From: Muricea muricata
Lineage: Eukaryota; Cnidaria; Anthozoa; Malacalcyonacea; Plexauridae
Assembly (NCBI GenBank): GCA_963855995.1
Contig: OY979724.1
Span: forward strand, 6,235,272-6,299,271
Length of the DNA: 64,000 nucleotides
Direction: 5' to 3'
Position numbers and translations under genes: made by a program. The notes beneath the pieces were generated by a model. The model saw only the letters and a list, made by a program, of their open reading frames with translations. It was not told the origin of the DNA and made no database searches. Position 1 is the first letter of the stretch. Each line of letters opens with the position of its first letter. This document shows, piece after piece, positions 24,063 through 36,421 of the stretch.

Positions 24063-27000
24063 CTAATCCCAAAATATAGATAAATGTACGTGAACTGTAT
24101 ATTTTGAAAACTTAAACATATTGTTTTGTCCATATCTGTCTGGCTTTCTTCGCCACCTTTCTGATCTTCGTGGTGGTGCGATTAACTGGTCATCAACTTC
24201 ACGGTTCTGGTTTTCTGGAGGAACCGAGTTGGAATTCCTAGATGGTAAGATGTACTCCTCCGAGTCATCAGACGCATTGCCATCACCTGACGTCGTTGGT
24301 CGCGGAATCCGTTTGCAATGCGAGACATTTCGCCTAACTGTGTGACCATCTTTATTCGTAGCTGTAATCTCGCATTTATTCTTGTACGTTACCGTGTATG
24401 GCTCGCTGTTATAGTTGGAAGTCAGCTTATTCCGTCTCTCCTGTCTGATGAGAACGCAGTCGCCGACTTTGACTGAACTTTTCTTAGCATGACGTTTTTC
24501 GTCCGCATACTGCTTGTTATAGGACTGTCGCTTTTCGTCCATTTTGCGTGCTTCGCTATGCCGTCTGACTACACGCTTCTTTAAGACCGGTAACTTGCCT
24601 CGAACTTTCCGATTGAAGAGTAGTTCTGCAGGAGGCACACCCGTAGTTCTGTGTGGCGTCGTACGGCAGTGCAATAAGAATCGTTGTAATTCTTGTCTCC
24701 ACGGACGACCATCAAGCTTTGCGGTCTTCAGGGCTTTGCCCAAAGGCTGCATAAAGCGTTCTACAGTTGCGTTTCCTTGGGGCCACTTTGGGGTGGACCA
24801 CTCGGCTTTAATCCCCAGGGTCTGTAAACAACGGGAGTACTCTTCCCCGTTAAATGGAGGGCCGTTATCTGATCTAAGGATCGCTGGAATACCATGCACC
24901 GCGAATATTTTATCCAGTCTGGGAATGATCACAGGAGCCTTGGTAGAGCTGACAATTTCAACATCTGGGAATCGTGAGTAACGATCTATAACTACGAGCA
25001 GGTACTCGCCTGTCGGGAGGGGCCCATAAAAATCTATGTTCAATACCTCCCATTGAGATTTTGGCATTTGAGTCATTGCAAGTGGCTCCGGTGGGTTTGG
25101 ACTTGCAACAGCTTGACACGTAACGCATTTCTCTACAGTGTTTTTTACTATGTTATCGATCTGAGGAAACCATACCTTCTCGCGAAGTAGGGCTTTCGTT
25201 TTCTGTATACCCTGGTGAGACTCGTGCGCAATGTCAACGGCTCTCTGGCGTAGACTGTGTGGCACAACTATACGATTTCCTCTTAAAATAAGTCCATGTG
25301 AGGAAACGGAAAGTTCATCTTTCACATGTTTATAGTCTTTCACGACCGGCGAGTCCCATTTGTTGAATCTTATCGCTGCACGCAAACCCTTTAGTGTACG
25401 GTCATCATTTGTTGCTTCAATGACTTCCGCGAGGGTCATAGACTTCGGGATGCTTGAGTCTACAATGAAGTTTAAGTACTCTTCTGTCATTTTCTCTTGT
25501 TTCCGTATGCTCTTAGTAGTGGGATGTCGCGATAAATAATCTGCGGGATTCTCAGCACCAGACTTATACACGATTGTGAAGTTATAGGGTTGTAGGCGCA
25601 AAATCCAGCGCTCGATTCTGGCAGAGGCTTTCGCATTTCTTTTCCCATAAATCACCTCCAATGGTTTATGGTCAGTGATCAGATTAAATTGACCGCCATA
25701 CAAAAACAAATGGAAGTGTTCTACTGACCACACAATGGCCAGGGCCTCCTTTTCCGTCTGGGAATAGCGCTTTTCCGGATCAGTCAAGGCTCGGCTTGCA
25801 TAAGATATGACCTTATGGTCATCATGTCCGGGGGTATTTTGTGATAGAATAGCAGAAAGCCCAACTGGACTTGCGTCCACGACAACTGATGTCTGTTTAT
25901 CCTTGTCGAAATAAGCCATGCAAGGGGATGTGGCTAACGCTGCGGTGAGCTTTTTAAAACTATGTTCATGAGCAGTGTTCCAAACAAATCGTGCGTTCTT
26001 TTTCGTTAGTTCACGAAGGGGGGCAGTAAGTGTAGCAAAATCAGGGATGTATTGGCTACTGTAATTAGCCATCCCTAATAAACTTCTTACCTCACTAACA
26101 TTTGCAGGTCGGGGTGCATGTAGTAGATCAGTAACACGTTTTAGGTCTGGACAAATACCATCTTTGGAAAAAATCTGTCCAAAGAATTCAAGGGTGTTGC
26201 TTAGAAACACACACTTGTCTCTGTTCAGTTTTAATCCTTTACTCTTTAAACGACGTAAACAGTTATCCAGGTTGGCATCATGCTCGGCTCGTGTTTTTCC
26301 AAAAACAATAATGTCATCTGCAATATTTCTGAACCCATGAAGACCTTGTAGCTCTCGTTGCAATACATACTGGAAAATTTCAGCAGATGCATTAGTTCCA
26401 TAATTCAGACGTTTGTATCTAAATAATCCGATATGTGTGCTGAAGGTTGTAATATATCTACTTTGCTCATCCAAAAAAGTTGGTGATATGCTTGCGTGGG
26501 ATCAAGCTTTGTAAAATACTTAGCTCAATGGAGCTCAACACTGATATCGTTTACCGTGGGTATGGGGTGTCGCACCCTTTTGATTGCTTCATTTGGAAGA
26601 CGCATGTCCACACAAATCCTCACATTCCCATCCTTTTTAGGAACAGCTACAATTGGTTGCACCCAAGGTGTAGCTTCATCTTCAGGCACACGTTCGATCA
26701 CATCTTCCTTCTCGAGTTGTTGCAAAGCTGTTTTAACTTTTTCCCGGATGTGATATGGAATCCTTCTTTGCGGCTGGGCTTTTGGAGTTTTGGTTTTGTC
26801 TATATCTAATTTTACAGTGGTTCCCCTCAGTTTTCCAAGCCCATTAAACACCGACTTATGTTTATCCAGTATGTTGTCCATTGCAGCATCTTTCGTAGAG
26901 ACACTTTTTAAATTTAATGTGATCAAGCCCAAGTCCTGAGCAGTCGACAGTGAAAGTAAATTACCAGAGTTCTGCCCTTTCACAACATAGAAGGTTGCTA

Positions 27001-28126
27001 CTGACATTCGCTTTTTTGTCTCAATAACAGCGTCAAACTTTCCCATAAAGCTCACTGGTTCAGACTGGTTGTAGGCAAAAGCTCTGGTTTGGGTTGGTTT
27101 AAGGTGCACATCACAAAGTTTCGAATAAGTTTTTTGGTCTATAACATTGATACTGGCTCCAGTGTCCACCATAGTTTTAAATGGCACACCATCAATGTTT
27201 ACTTTTACATACGCATAGTTTGCTTGTTCGCTTTTTACCGAATATAAATAGGATTCATCAGAGTCCGAGTTTGAATCCTGGTTGTCGTGGTGCTGTAAAG
27301 GTTTTACTGTCCGGTTTTTCTTTGGTCTCCTTGCAGTACGCGGAGGTTTCTTCGCACTGCTTCGACATACATTGGCAAAGTGATTAGGTTTGCCACATTT
27401 ATTGCAAACTTTGCCTGTTGCTGGGCAACGACCTTCATGAGGATAACCACGGCCACAGTTCCGACATGTTTGTTGTTCTGACTGTTGCCCTTGTTTTGCA
27501 GTGATTTTATTTGTTTCGGCTTCTTTAACGTCTTTCGACTCAATATCTCTGGCTTGGTACGCACTCTGCTCGTCACGTCTTCCTTCCAGTAACATGTCTT
27601 TTAGTGCGAATTGAGGGTCTCGTAGTGCACGCTTTCGAATTTTAGAAGATGTTCCTCCGATTATTATTTGCTGCTCTATCTCGAATTCCAAGTTTGTGAA
27701 TTCGCATGTCTCAGCTAGCCGTCGTAGCCTTGTATGAAAAGCGTCTAAGGTTTCACTGGGCTGCTGTGTCGTCTGGCGAAAGCAATACACTTCGTAACGC
27801 CTGTTCTTCTGAGGGTCAAAGTACTCTTTTAGTCGTTGTTTAGCAGTATCGTAAGCCTCGTCGTTGCCGGTTTCTGGCAAAGATCGGAAAATTTCCCGCA
27901 CTCGAGTGCCTGCTTGGTAAAGAAGAAGTGCCCGTTTTCGTTTTGGATCAGTTATTCCTGAAGCTACAATAAACATTTCGAAATCTGAGAGCCATTTGTC
28001 CCATCTTGTTGCTAAGCTAGCGCCGACGTGGGCTTCGGGTTTGAATTCAGGCATAGGCTGAATCGCCACGGGAATTGCTTGGTAGGCCGTGTTTACATGC
28101 TCTGCTTGCTGTGGTTCGTCGACCAT
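24063..28126 (-). pseudogene. Ty3/gypsy Gag-Pol with two lesions
   Basis: Minus strand from an ATG at 28126. Order: Gag (WDKWLSDFEMF), two CCHC knuckles (CRNCGRGYPHEGRC and CNKCGKPNHFANVC), aspartic protease (VDTGAS), RT start (WVQPIVAVPKKDG). An in-frame TGA at 26525 and a one-base frame change near 26475 in a T run follow. The frame then stays open: RT palm with IADDI, RNase H (VVVDASPVGLSAILSQ), a zinc-binding integrase start (HESHQGIQ then CVTC), integrase core (NIDFYGPLP, RSDNGPPF) and a C-terminal region to 24063. All domains are present and LTRs are nearly identical, so this is a recently inserted but damaged copy. Confidence 0.92.
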
Positions 28127-28140
28127 GACTATGTTCACTT

Positions 28141-28155
28141 AATCCTCGTCGCCAA
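28141..28155 (-). promoter_or_regulatory. Ty3/gypsy primer binding site
   Basis: Just inside the 5' LTR the minus strand reads TTGGCGACGAGGATT, the position and style of a gypsy primer binding site. The tRNA was not identified. Confidence 0.6.
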
Positions 28156-28300
28156 TGTAATGTTCTTGTTCTCTATTTTGCTAAATCTATATGTTTGTAC
28201 AAAGTGACAGCTTGCTTTCTCTTGTATACATGTGCTACTCCTTATATGGTATTACTATTTAAAACATCTAACATCAAGTACTCGCTACTGATTTACTATA
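28156..28300 (-). repeat. Ty3/gypsy 5' LTR
   Basis: 145-bp partner of 23890-24034, with GTGTT on its outer side (28301-28305), so a 5-bp target duplication brackets the element. Confidence 0.93.
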
Positions 28301-28398
28301 GTGTTCATAAAATATTAATACTTAATGCCAATAATATGAATTTGTTCGTTTCTCTATTACGCTATTCAAACATATTATACAATATTCAAATATTCAAA

Positions 28399-28629
28399 AT
28401 GGCCGCCGTCGCAACAACTGTACTACAGGAAAAACACCAGGAGATCGGGCTGCTGTGCTATTATAACGAAATGACTGCCGCGTACCCAGGCGCTTATGAA
28501 TGTATATATCGCGGGGAGGCCGGGTACGAGGCAGACGAAATGATATTTTACCAAATTGTGAGAAGGGAAGACGTGATACACAACTTTACAGTACACGACA
28601 GATGCTTCCATCATACATGCCCATATTGA
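28399..28629 (+). CDS. Small unassigned ORF (76 aa)
   Basis: ATG in a good context (CAAAATGGCC) opens 76 codons, starting MAAVATTVLQEKHQEIGLLC and ending in a Cys/His-containing tail (DRCFHHTCPY). Local base composition is less AT-rich than the flanks. Its stop lies 6 bp before the mariner terminus at 28636, so the original reading frame may have been longer or the ORF may be chance. No family recognised. Confidence 0.35.
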   Translation: MAAVATTVLQEKHQEIGLLCYYNEMTAAYPGAYECIYRGEAGYEADEMIFYQIVRREDVIHNFTVHDRCFHHTCPY

Positions 28630-28865
28630 ACTACACAGGGTGTAGAAAAAAAAAGAGTCCTCAATTAAAATGTGAATTTCGAAACGAATAAACAGTTAAA
28701 CCTCTATATTTGTGTTTATTAGAAAATGTAGAATTTCAGCTTTTTAATGGTGGTTTATTTATTAAATTCCATGATATTTACAATGAACAATATTTATTTA
28801 AGAAAATGCGGTTGAAAAATTAAAATATGTAGATGGATAGAATTAACTTAATGTTGTCGTTACAA

Positions 28866-29299
28866 TTACTCAACGTAGCCACCATTTCTAAAAACGCACA
28901 AGTGCGCTCTTTGTCTCATGTCCAAGAAAACTCTTCGAAGAAGAGCTAGATCTTGTCGAAGAAGACTCGCCTCATTCTGTATCTTGTTCCTCAGATCATT
29001 GACGTTTTGTGGTGGTGTGCAATACACTTTGTCTTTGAGATACCCCCAGAGAAAGTAATCGCAAGGTGTCAGACCAGGCGAGCGTGGTGGCCACTCAACA
29101 GGAAGATGTAAGGCGATTACACGATTTTGAAAGACTTCTAAAAGCCTGTTTCTTACGGCAATTAGCTGGTGCGCTGGTGCTCCATCTTGTGACCATTAAA
29201 GTCGCTGGAAATGACCGTCTTGAAATTGATTGTCAAACAATTCAATCAGTTGTGAGATAATGTTATTATTCAATGAGGTAGGAATTACCATCGACATTA
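28866..29299 (-). pseudogene. Mariner transposase, C-terminal part
   Basis: Minus strand reads NVDGNSYL at the insertion border, then the catalytic QDGAPAHQ block at about 29190, then EWPPRSPGLTPCDYFLWG, with the last catalytic Asp in CDYFLW, and ends NGGYVE-stop at 28866. Spacing agrees with a mariner DDE/D core. The first catalytic Asp lies in the other part, 11.8 kb away. Confidence 0.87.
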
Positions 29300-29405
29300 C
29301 AGGCCCACACAAACCAGACGCGGCGCGTTTTCACGACACTCGAAGTAAAATAGGCATACAAACCACGCGCGGTAATTTTTCGCGACAAAATTGGGAGAAA
29401 GAAAA

Positions 29406-31220
29406 ATGGCGGATGCTCAAAACTGTGGAGATAAATTGTTGTTGTTACTTTCACTGCTCCACCGGCTTCGGCGATGAAGACGGACTGTTTGGATTCATCC
29501 AATATTGAGACAAAGGCAACAACTTGGGGAATTTCATCGTCTCGTACAAGAACTTCGTCTAGATGACCAGCGCTTTTTTCAGTACTTCAGAATGACACCC
29601 GAAACATTTGAAAACTTATTGGCTATCGTTGGACCTCATATTCGAAAACAAACCACAAACAATAGAAACCCTATAAGTCCGCAACAGAGATTGGCCATTT
29701 GCTTAAGGTAAAAACAACTAAGTTATACGTGTAGTAGGTTGTGGTTGTTGCTTTTCTTGTGTGATGCTAGGGAATGGCAAAATATTAAAATGTCCCATTC
29801 TGGTCTGGCGAATATTTTATATGAAATAATTTTTTCATAATAAACAGTGTGATAGATTTGGTTGTCATTGCAAAAAAGTTATCAAGGCTATATAATATTT
29901 GCCCTTCAGGGTTTTGTTACGTGGGTATCCCAGGGTAAGGGTATTTGTATGCTTTTCATACCGGTCCTTCTGCCTTCAAGTAGACTAGTCTAGATAGACT
30001 AATCTATGAATGTAAATAACAGCTTTTATTTTCGTGAAGCCTGAAGGTGTTGTTTTATACTTGCTTAATTTATTTGATTGATTTCATATCATTGAATAAT
30101 TGTTTGATACAAATACGCTTTGCCTTCATTTTCTTTAAAATTTTCCAGATTTTTGGCAACAGGCAATTCATATAAAACCATTGGATTTAGTTACCGTGTT
30201 GGTGCACCCACTGTTGAAAGTATTGTTGCAGAAGTATGTCAAGCAATTTGGACATGTCTGGTAAACCACTACATGAAAGTTCCCCCAGAGAGTGAATGGC
30301 AAGCAATGGCTGAAATCTTCAGGAATAAATGGAATTTTCCAAATTGTGTAGGGGCTATAGATGGGAAGCACATTGCTTTCCAAGCTCCACCCAATTCTGG
30401 TTCTCTATACTTCAACTATAAAGGAACATTTTCTATAGTTTTGATGGCTTTAGTTGATGCCAACTACTGTTTCACATTGTGGATATTGGGAGCTATGGAT
30501 CTAATAGTGATGGAATGATTTTTCAAATTGCCTACTTGGTCAAAGGCTGGCAGGGAACCAACTTAATCTTCCTGTTCCTATTGATCTGCCTGGGGCTTCC
30601 TTACTAGGTAAGGTAAAATCAAGATTTTTTCTGCATTCCACTCACTTGACCTTAATCATAGGGCCAAAGGTCTGATTCTTGCTAGAGGACCAAGTTTTGT
30701 ATTTTTTTTGCAGCCATCCTGGTCAGGTCTAAAATTGTATGTATTATTTCGCTCCAATTATCTAACTACTAAACAATATTATTCTTTCTTATTAGGTCCT
30801 ATGCCATATGTAATTGTTGGAGATGAGGCATTTCCTCTGAAAACCTATCTTTTACGTCCCTATCCTGGAAAAGACCTTTCAATTGATAAGCGTATATTCA
30901 ATTACCGGCTTTCCAGAGTACGTCGAATCTCAGAGAATGCATTACTGGCGCAACGATGGCGTATCTTTCAGAGGCGTATTAATTTACATCCAGAGCAATG
31001 TGAAAGGGTTGTCCAGGCAAGTTGTGTGCTCCATAACTACCTACAGAAGTCTACTGGAAATAGCACACCAGCTGATGTTCAAGATGAAAGGGATGGCCTT
31101 CAAGAATACCAAGCCTTGCAAAATTTTACAAATATGGGCTGTAGAGCATCATCTGATGCATATGTTGTTAGGGTTAAGTTTAAATTGTATTTCTGCATGG
31201 GTGATGGAGAGGTTCCATAG
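29406..31220 (+). pseudogene. PIF/Harbinger transposase (three exons, damaged)
   Basis: Exon 1 (29406-29707) starts MADAQNCGDK, has a TGA near 29475, then FFQYFRMTPETFENLL and PISPQQRLAICLR before a GTAAAA donor. Exon 2 (30149-30607) continues in phase as FLATGNSYKTIGFSYRVG, then the first catalytic Asp in VGAIDGKHI and ALVDANYCF; a one-base loss near 30480 shifts the frame before the second Asp block (GSNSDG). Exon 3 (30796-31220) holds YVIVGDEAFPL (third acidic residue) and the RISENALLAQRW tail. Domain order and lengths fit Harbinger transposases. Not functional as it stands. Confidence 0.88.
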
Positions 31221-31521
31221 CAATACACTACAGTTCAGAGAGGATTAAATCGTAGTGTCTGACAGTGGCCAATAACAGTGTCTAACATTTATAATTGTAA
31301 CTTATAACTATATTTCAGCATTAATTAGACTGTAAATTACTTGTTAGTAAATAATCTGTTTTGATCAATGGTAATGGAACATATTGTATTTGTAAGGGCT
31401 AAATATTCAAAAAGGTTTGTTGTAATCTTTTACTATAAAGGGAAAACGAAAACCAAGCAACATGATCTTGGAAGAGAGATCATTAATAGTTAATACATAT
31501 TTTTTACACTTTTGCTAGTCT

Positions 31522-32464
31522 TTACTTGTCAAATTCAATATCATACAGCACTTGCTGTATGCACAGTTTGGCTAGTCCCTTCTGTTGGTCTGTCATGCGT
31601 TTTAAGGTAGGAATAATGCTCAAGCCAAAGACTTGCTCTTCAGATTTTTCAGGCATTTTATTTTTTGCATCCAAATATTTTATGATTTGCTCTGAAACTT
31701 CATCACGTGGCTTTCGTCTCTTGCCAGCTAATTTAGGGTTGACACCAGGAGTTGGTGGACGTGATGTAGATGCAGTGGTGGGGGCACTTTCTAGTAGTTC
31801 TAAACTAGAGCATGAAGCAGAATCCATTTCATCTTCGTCTGGGCAAAAAATGGCCGAATCATCTGCAGACAAAACGTTGTCTTCTGAGCTTGATTCCATC
31901 CTGTTTGAAGAAGTCCTACCAATTATATTAGTAAGTAAATAAAATAGTATGTTGCTAGTTTTGAATATTTAAGAATAACTGGGGAAATAAATGGGGTCCG
32001 CTCTTGATGGAACAAGTACCAAAATAACAAATTCTGCAATCAGATTTACCTTCACTTGTTATTTCGGTGTATGGCTCCAAAAAAGACAAACTTTTTTTAT
32101 ATTTCCACTCTTTATTTTTACTTGCTCCTTCACCACTTCTCCCTTTATCACCTCTTTTAATCTTAACATACGTATCACAAAGATTCTTCCACCGTTTTTT
32201 AAGAAAGTTCACAGTTGAAAAAGAAGTTGATTTTGTGTAAAGTTCAATTTCTACAAACAAGAAAATTACTGCTTAAAAGCCTTACGCTTCAGTGCACTCA
32301 CCATCAATATCTAGCTCGGTAGAAATGCTTGTCCATATGTTTTCTTTCAGCTCTTTGTCTTTATAGTATGGACCCGTTTTGTCATATAATTCCTCATAAT
32401 TTTGAACCAACAAAATTACCCGCTCATCTATGGTTGGAGTCGCCATATTTTCTTTGATTGGCAT
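31522..32464 (-). CDS. MADF/Myb-like accessory protein of the Harbinger element
   Basis: Convergent to the transposase. Exon 1 (32302-32464) encodes a MADF-like start (VILLVQNYEELYDK, then IWTSIS); a second ATG at 32446 has a better context. Exon 2 (about 32050-32250) supplies FLKKRWKNLCDTYVKIKR, the conserved K..W..L..Y element. Exon 3 (about 31522-31915) is acidic and Ser/Pro-rich, with a C-terminal helix. PIF/Harbinger elements characteristically carry such a DNA-binding partner needed for nuclear import and transposition. The last splice junction did not resolve in phase, so boundaries there are approximate. Confidence 0.75.
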
Positions 32465-32681
32465 GTTTTTCTTGATTTTTTTCTAGCCCTGTGATTGGTC
32501 AGAACAGCGCGAATTATATCACAGCGCGGAAAAGGTCGCTCTGCGAGCGAACTTTTTTATATCGCTAAGCGAAAATTCACCTGTTCGCGTCAGGTCTGAA
32601 CGTTTTTTACCAAATACAGTACATTGATTTTATGTTGGCCGCGCTACGATACAAAAACGGCCGCGCCGGGATACAAAAGGA

Positions 32682-32880
32682 ACCTTAAGATTTACGACGC
32701 GGCAGCTCGACGACGCGGCTTCACAACAAAAGATATTTTTATAGAAGACAACAGCCATGAATAATTTGTGGTGCCAGGCGTATTCTCAAGTGCGTAGCCA
32801 TGCCTAATAGAACATCAAACTGAGAATTATCACGTCCCTTGGGCAACGGGAAAGCATGCTACGACGTAAGAAGCGTTTTG
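32682..32880. mobile_element. Partial MITE end related to 17849
   Basis: GGAACCTTAAGATTTACGAC followed by two GACGCGGC-type repeats resembles the left end of the MITE at 17849-18235. No right end was found, so it is a truncated copy or part of the Harbinger leader. Confidence 0.4.
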
Positions 32881-32954
32881 GAAGTCCAACTAGTTAACAT
32901 GCACAACTTGACGAAAACGAACGAATATTCAGTTATGTTAATGTCTATCCATAG

Positions 32955-33085
32955 GTAGCCCACTAATTGATGGTATATTTTATGTGATGCGCGCGGTCCA
33001 GTTCAATGCGCGGTCAGCTTGTGATGCATCAATGTTTACATCGACCGCGCTATCACAAAAAAAATACCATCAATTAGTGGGCTAC
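32955..33085. mobile_element. 131-bp hairpin MITE
   Basis: GTAGCCCACTAATTGATGGT at the left is repeated inverted at the right, ending GTGGGCTAC. The sister copy at 745-770 lacks it, which proves insertion. The centre is GC-richer (GCGCGGTC repeats). Confidence 0.88.
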
Positions 33086-33544
33086 TATGGTCTAGCACAT
33101 ATTTCACGCAAATTATGCGAGTACTTTTGAAATTAGTTTTAACGCATAGGCACGTAGCAGCCATGGCTGACGACTTATATGTGATTGAGGTACTTGTTGC
33201 TGAGCTGGATGTGGTTGGTGGGGATGTGGTTGAGCTGCTCGTTGCTGAGGTGGACGTGGTTGGATGGGGTGTGGTTGACGTAGTGGTTGACGAGGAAATG
33301 GAACTTGCTGTTGGGGTAATGGCATTTCTATACGCTCCTTATCGCATGATATGCTTCTTGACGTTGCTCTGGATTTGCAAAATTGAATGGGTATTTTGTT
33401 TATACCTTTGCAAAAATCGATGTTAAGTTTGATTACTGTACTTACTGCCTTACTTCACGATGAACGTAGTCTCGAACTCGCCTACGCACAGAATTGGTAA
33501 CCAATGTGTGGTAACATTCGAGATTTCTTTTAATACCATTGACT

Positions 33545-33642
33545 TAGACTTGCTACAAGTCGATTCGCATTAAAATAAAAACAAACAGGCGAGCGCGAGC
33601 TCCCGAGCGAAGCGAGGGCGAGTCGACTTGTCGCGCTTGCAA
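33545..33642 (+). repeat. AcademH left TIR
   Basis: The outer GACTTGCTACAAGTC is itself a hairpin; an inner GAGTCGACTTGTCGCGC repeats part of it. GC-rich middle (CGAGCGCGAGCTCCCGAGCG). Confidence 0.92.
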
Positions 33643-33853
33643 CGCGCCAAACTTTACCGACTCGAATCCTAGTCGGTGCTGTATTAGCCAATCAAATGCA
33701 AATGTCGAGAATTGCCAACGTGTTAAGATCGTTGGCTTTTCCCTGTTTATTTATGTTTATGCGTTGTACACTCATACGCCGCACTAAAAATGAAACATTG
33801 TGAGGAATATTGTGAAGAATTACAATAAATAAATAGTTTGAATTTGTTCTGTC

Positions 33854-35911
33854 ATGTATTCGATTAAAGATGCGATTAGTTACGGTCTGAGAAAGCTTGG
33901 ATTTGATCAAATAAAAGAAAATCAGCGGCAAGTTGTAGAAGCATATCTTGCCGGTCGCGATGTTTTGATGGTGTCGCCAACTGGGTCAGGTAAAAGCCTT
34001 ACTTTCCACATTGCACCGTTTGTTTACAACTATTTAAAGCATGGTGAAGAAGAACAAGTGTATTCCGTCTGTCTTGTTATCGTACCACTATTGTCTTTAA
34101 TGAGAGATCAAGTCGCAGCTCTACAACGAAAATGTATCGCCGCTGTCTCTTTGGGAGCCGATACAACTGACGAAGAAATTGTAGGAATCAAAGAAGGCAA
34201 ATATAACATTATATTTGGTACCCCAGAGTCAGTCTTAAGGAGTTACCGATACTTATTTCGAGGGTTTCTCAAAGAAAGGATTGATGTTGTCTTTGTTGAT
34301 GAAAGTCATTGCGTGGCAAAATGGTTAGTATGCAATATAGTATAGGGTTTAACATTTGACTTGTGCTTTTCTGTTGTCAAAATATTGATACTGTGGTGTA
34401 AACTTATTCAATCATATTCATAGATATGAAATATTTTGTAATGCTTTCAGTAAACCTTGTTAAAACCTTTGTCAATACCTTTGATGCATTTTTGAAACAG
34501 GGGACAAGACACTGAGTTGGAAGAGGCTTTCAGAGCTGAATATGGTCATCTGTCTGAACTGCGATCAATGCTAAGGAGAGACGTTCCTTTTGTTGCTTTG
34601 ACTGCAACTGCTACAGATGCTGTGAGAACTACAATAATCAAGGATTTATGTATGTTTGGTTGTGTTCAGCTATTAACTGTACCTAACAAGCCCCATACAA
34701 AGTTCTCAGTTGAAACTGTAAATGTTGATGATCTGTATAGTGCCTTCAGCTGGTTAATTGATGAACTAGAGCAGAAGCAGCAGGATACAGCAAAGGTTCT
34801 CGTTTTCTGTAGAAAACGAGCACACGTTAGAGATCTCTATGAACTGTTTCACGAGCATCTTGGAGAAAAGTCGTATGTCTGTCCTAATAGAACTCAACCG
34901 AAGGATGACCGAACAAGACTGTTTGCAATGTACCACCGAAGGACACATAAGCAGGTAAAAGAAACCGTGGAAAAGGAGTTTTGTAAGGCAAATGGCATTG
35001 TAAGAGCTGTTTTTTGCACTGTGGCATTTGGAATGGGTGTTGATGTGAAGGGGGCACAGCTTGTGATCCATTTAGGTCCTTCCAATGCACTTGATGACTA
35101 CCTTCAAGAATGTGGTCGGGTTGGCCGAGACACCAACGAAATGTCCCATGCTGTTCTCTTAAAGTACAAAGGGTGCACTTGCAGCAAAAACATTTCAAAA
35201 CCAATGAAAGAGTATATTAAAAACACTAGTAAATGTCGCCGAATAGTCCTCATGAAGGAATTTTCAGAAAACCCAAGTAAGGGTGATATTGGACATGCCT
35301 GTTGTGACATTTGTACTAAAATTTGTAAGTGCAAATGCCATTGTTCCACACCAAATTGCACTTGTTCTGACCTTTGTCAAGATGCTGAATATATGTCACC
35401 AATTTCATCTCATCTTACCAATGCCACTGCAGTAAGGAATGAAAATAGTGCTGACAAAGCACAGAAAATGGTTTCAAGCCAAATGATTTCAGAAGTTAGA
35501 AGGCAGTTGCTTGAATACCGGGCAAAACTGGCTAACAACATACCACATGAAAGGCTTCTCACTGGATTGGACCTGGCATCAGGGTTTTCAAGAGCACTAA
35601 TAGACCATGTAACATCTTCACTTCATTTGATTGACAGTTATGAAACATTGCAAAAGAAGTTCAACTTTTTATCAATCGAACATGCAAAGTACACTTGGAA
35701 AATAATCTCAGATATAATCTCTGATGTACACTCAGATAGTGAAGAGGATGCAGATGTTTCAAGTGCTATTTCCAATTCAGATGAAGACGACAATGAGGTC
35801 AAAGACTCTACTAGTGGCACAGACACTGATGACTGTAATGCTATACGAACAGCACAAAGAATATATTTAGACTCTTCAGATGATGAACACTCCGGCATGG
35901 ATGAACTGTAA
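33854..35911 (+). CDS. RecQ-like SF2 helicase of AcademH
   Basis: Two exons: 33854-34323 (ends before GTTAGT) and 34501-35911 (after AAACAG), joined in phase within a Trp codon; 626 aa with no stop. Exon 1 has the Q/0 region, Walker A SPTGSGKS (41-48), VPLLSLMRDQ, and DESHCVAKW (149-157) with the Walker B DESH box. Exon 2 begins GQD and has ALTATAT (189-195), VLVFCRKR, AFGMGVDVKGAQLVIHLG, ECGRVGRD (RecQ-type motif VI), then a Cys-rich zinc-binding segment (CRR, CCDIC, CKCKCHC). The C-terminal 130 residues are acidic and Ser-rich. Expected role: unwinding DNA during element movement. It is convergent with the transposase. Confidence 0.93.
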
Positions 35912-36123
35912 GTTAAAGGAAGTTGTATTGCACGTACCTGTAGAAGTAATTAGAGACTTAATGAATCTAAATCATGACATTTTGCATGTTATTCAGCCTT
36001 TCTTTATAATATATAGTATATACAAACAAAATTGGTAGTCGCTACAAGGTTGCTACATACATGTAGTCTTATAAACTTCAAAGAATTTTTTATATGTGAG
36101 TGAGTATAGGCTATAGTAATAGA

Positions 36124-36276
36124 CCTCTGAAGTACTTATGTCACACCATGGCATGCAGTGTCAATCAAACAATTAATTGCAAACTGGAAATCATACAATC
36201 TGGGAAACATATGGGACAAAATTGATCTCAGCAAAGTATTAATAGAAAACTGTGTGACATAAGCACTTCTGAAGTA
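36124..36276. repeat. Inverted repeat between the convergent AcademH genes
   Basis: CTCTGAAGTACTTATGTCAC near 36125 is mirrored by GTGACATAAGCACTTCTGAA near 36254. It lies in the 510-bp gap between the 3' ends and could fold both transcripts' tails. It might instead be an old small insertion. Confidence 0.55.
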
Positions 36277-36421
36277 CAATATATGAGTAAGTCATTTTAG
36301 AGGAATTCTAATCAATTATAGTCTGTTGACAATTAGATTAAGATAGTGATTTTATATAATAATTATGGTTAGAATTACCTTTAACCATGTAGCCCAAATA
36401 GTTTTATGTTACAATTGTTAA

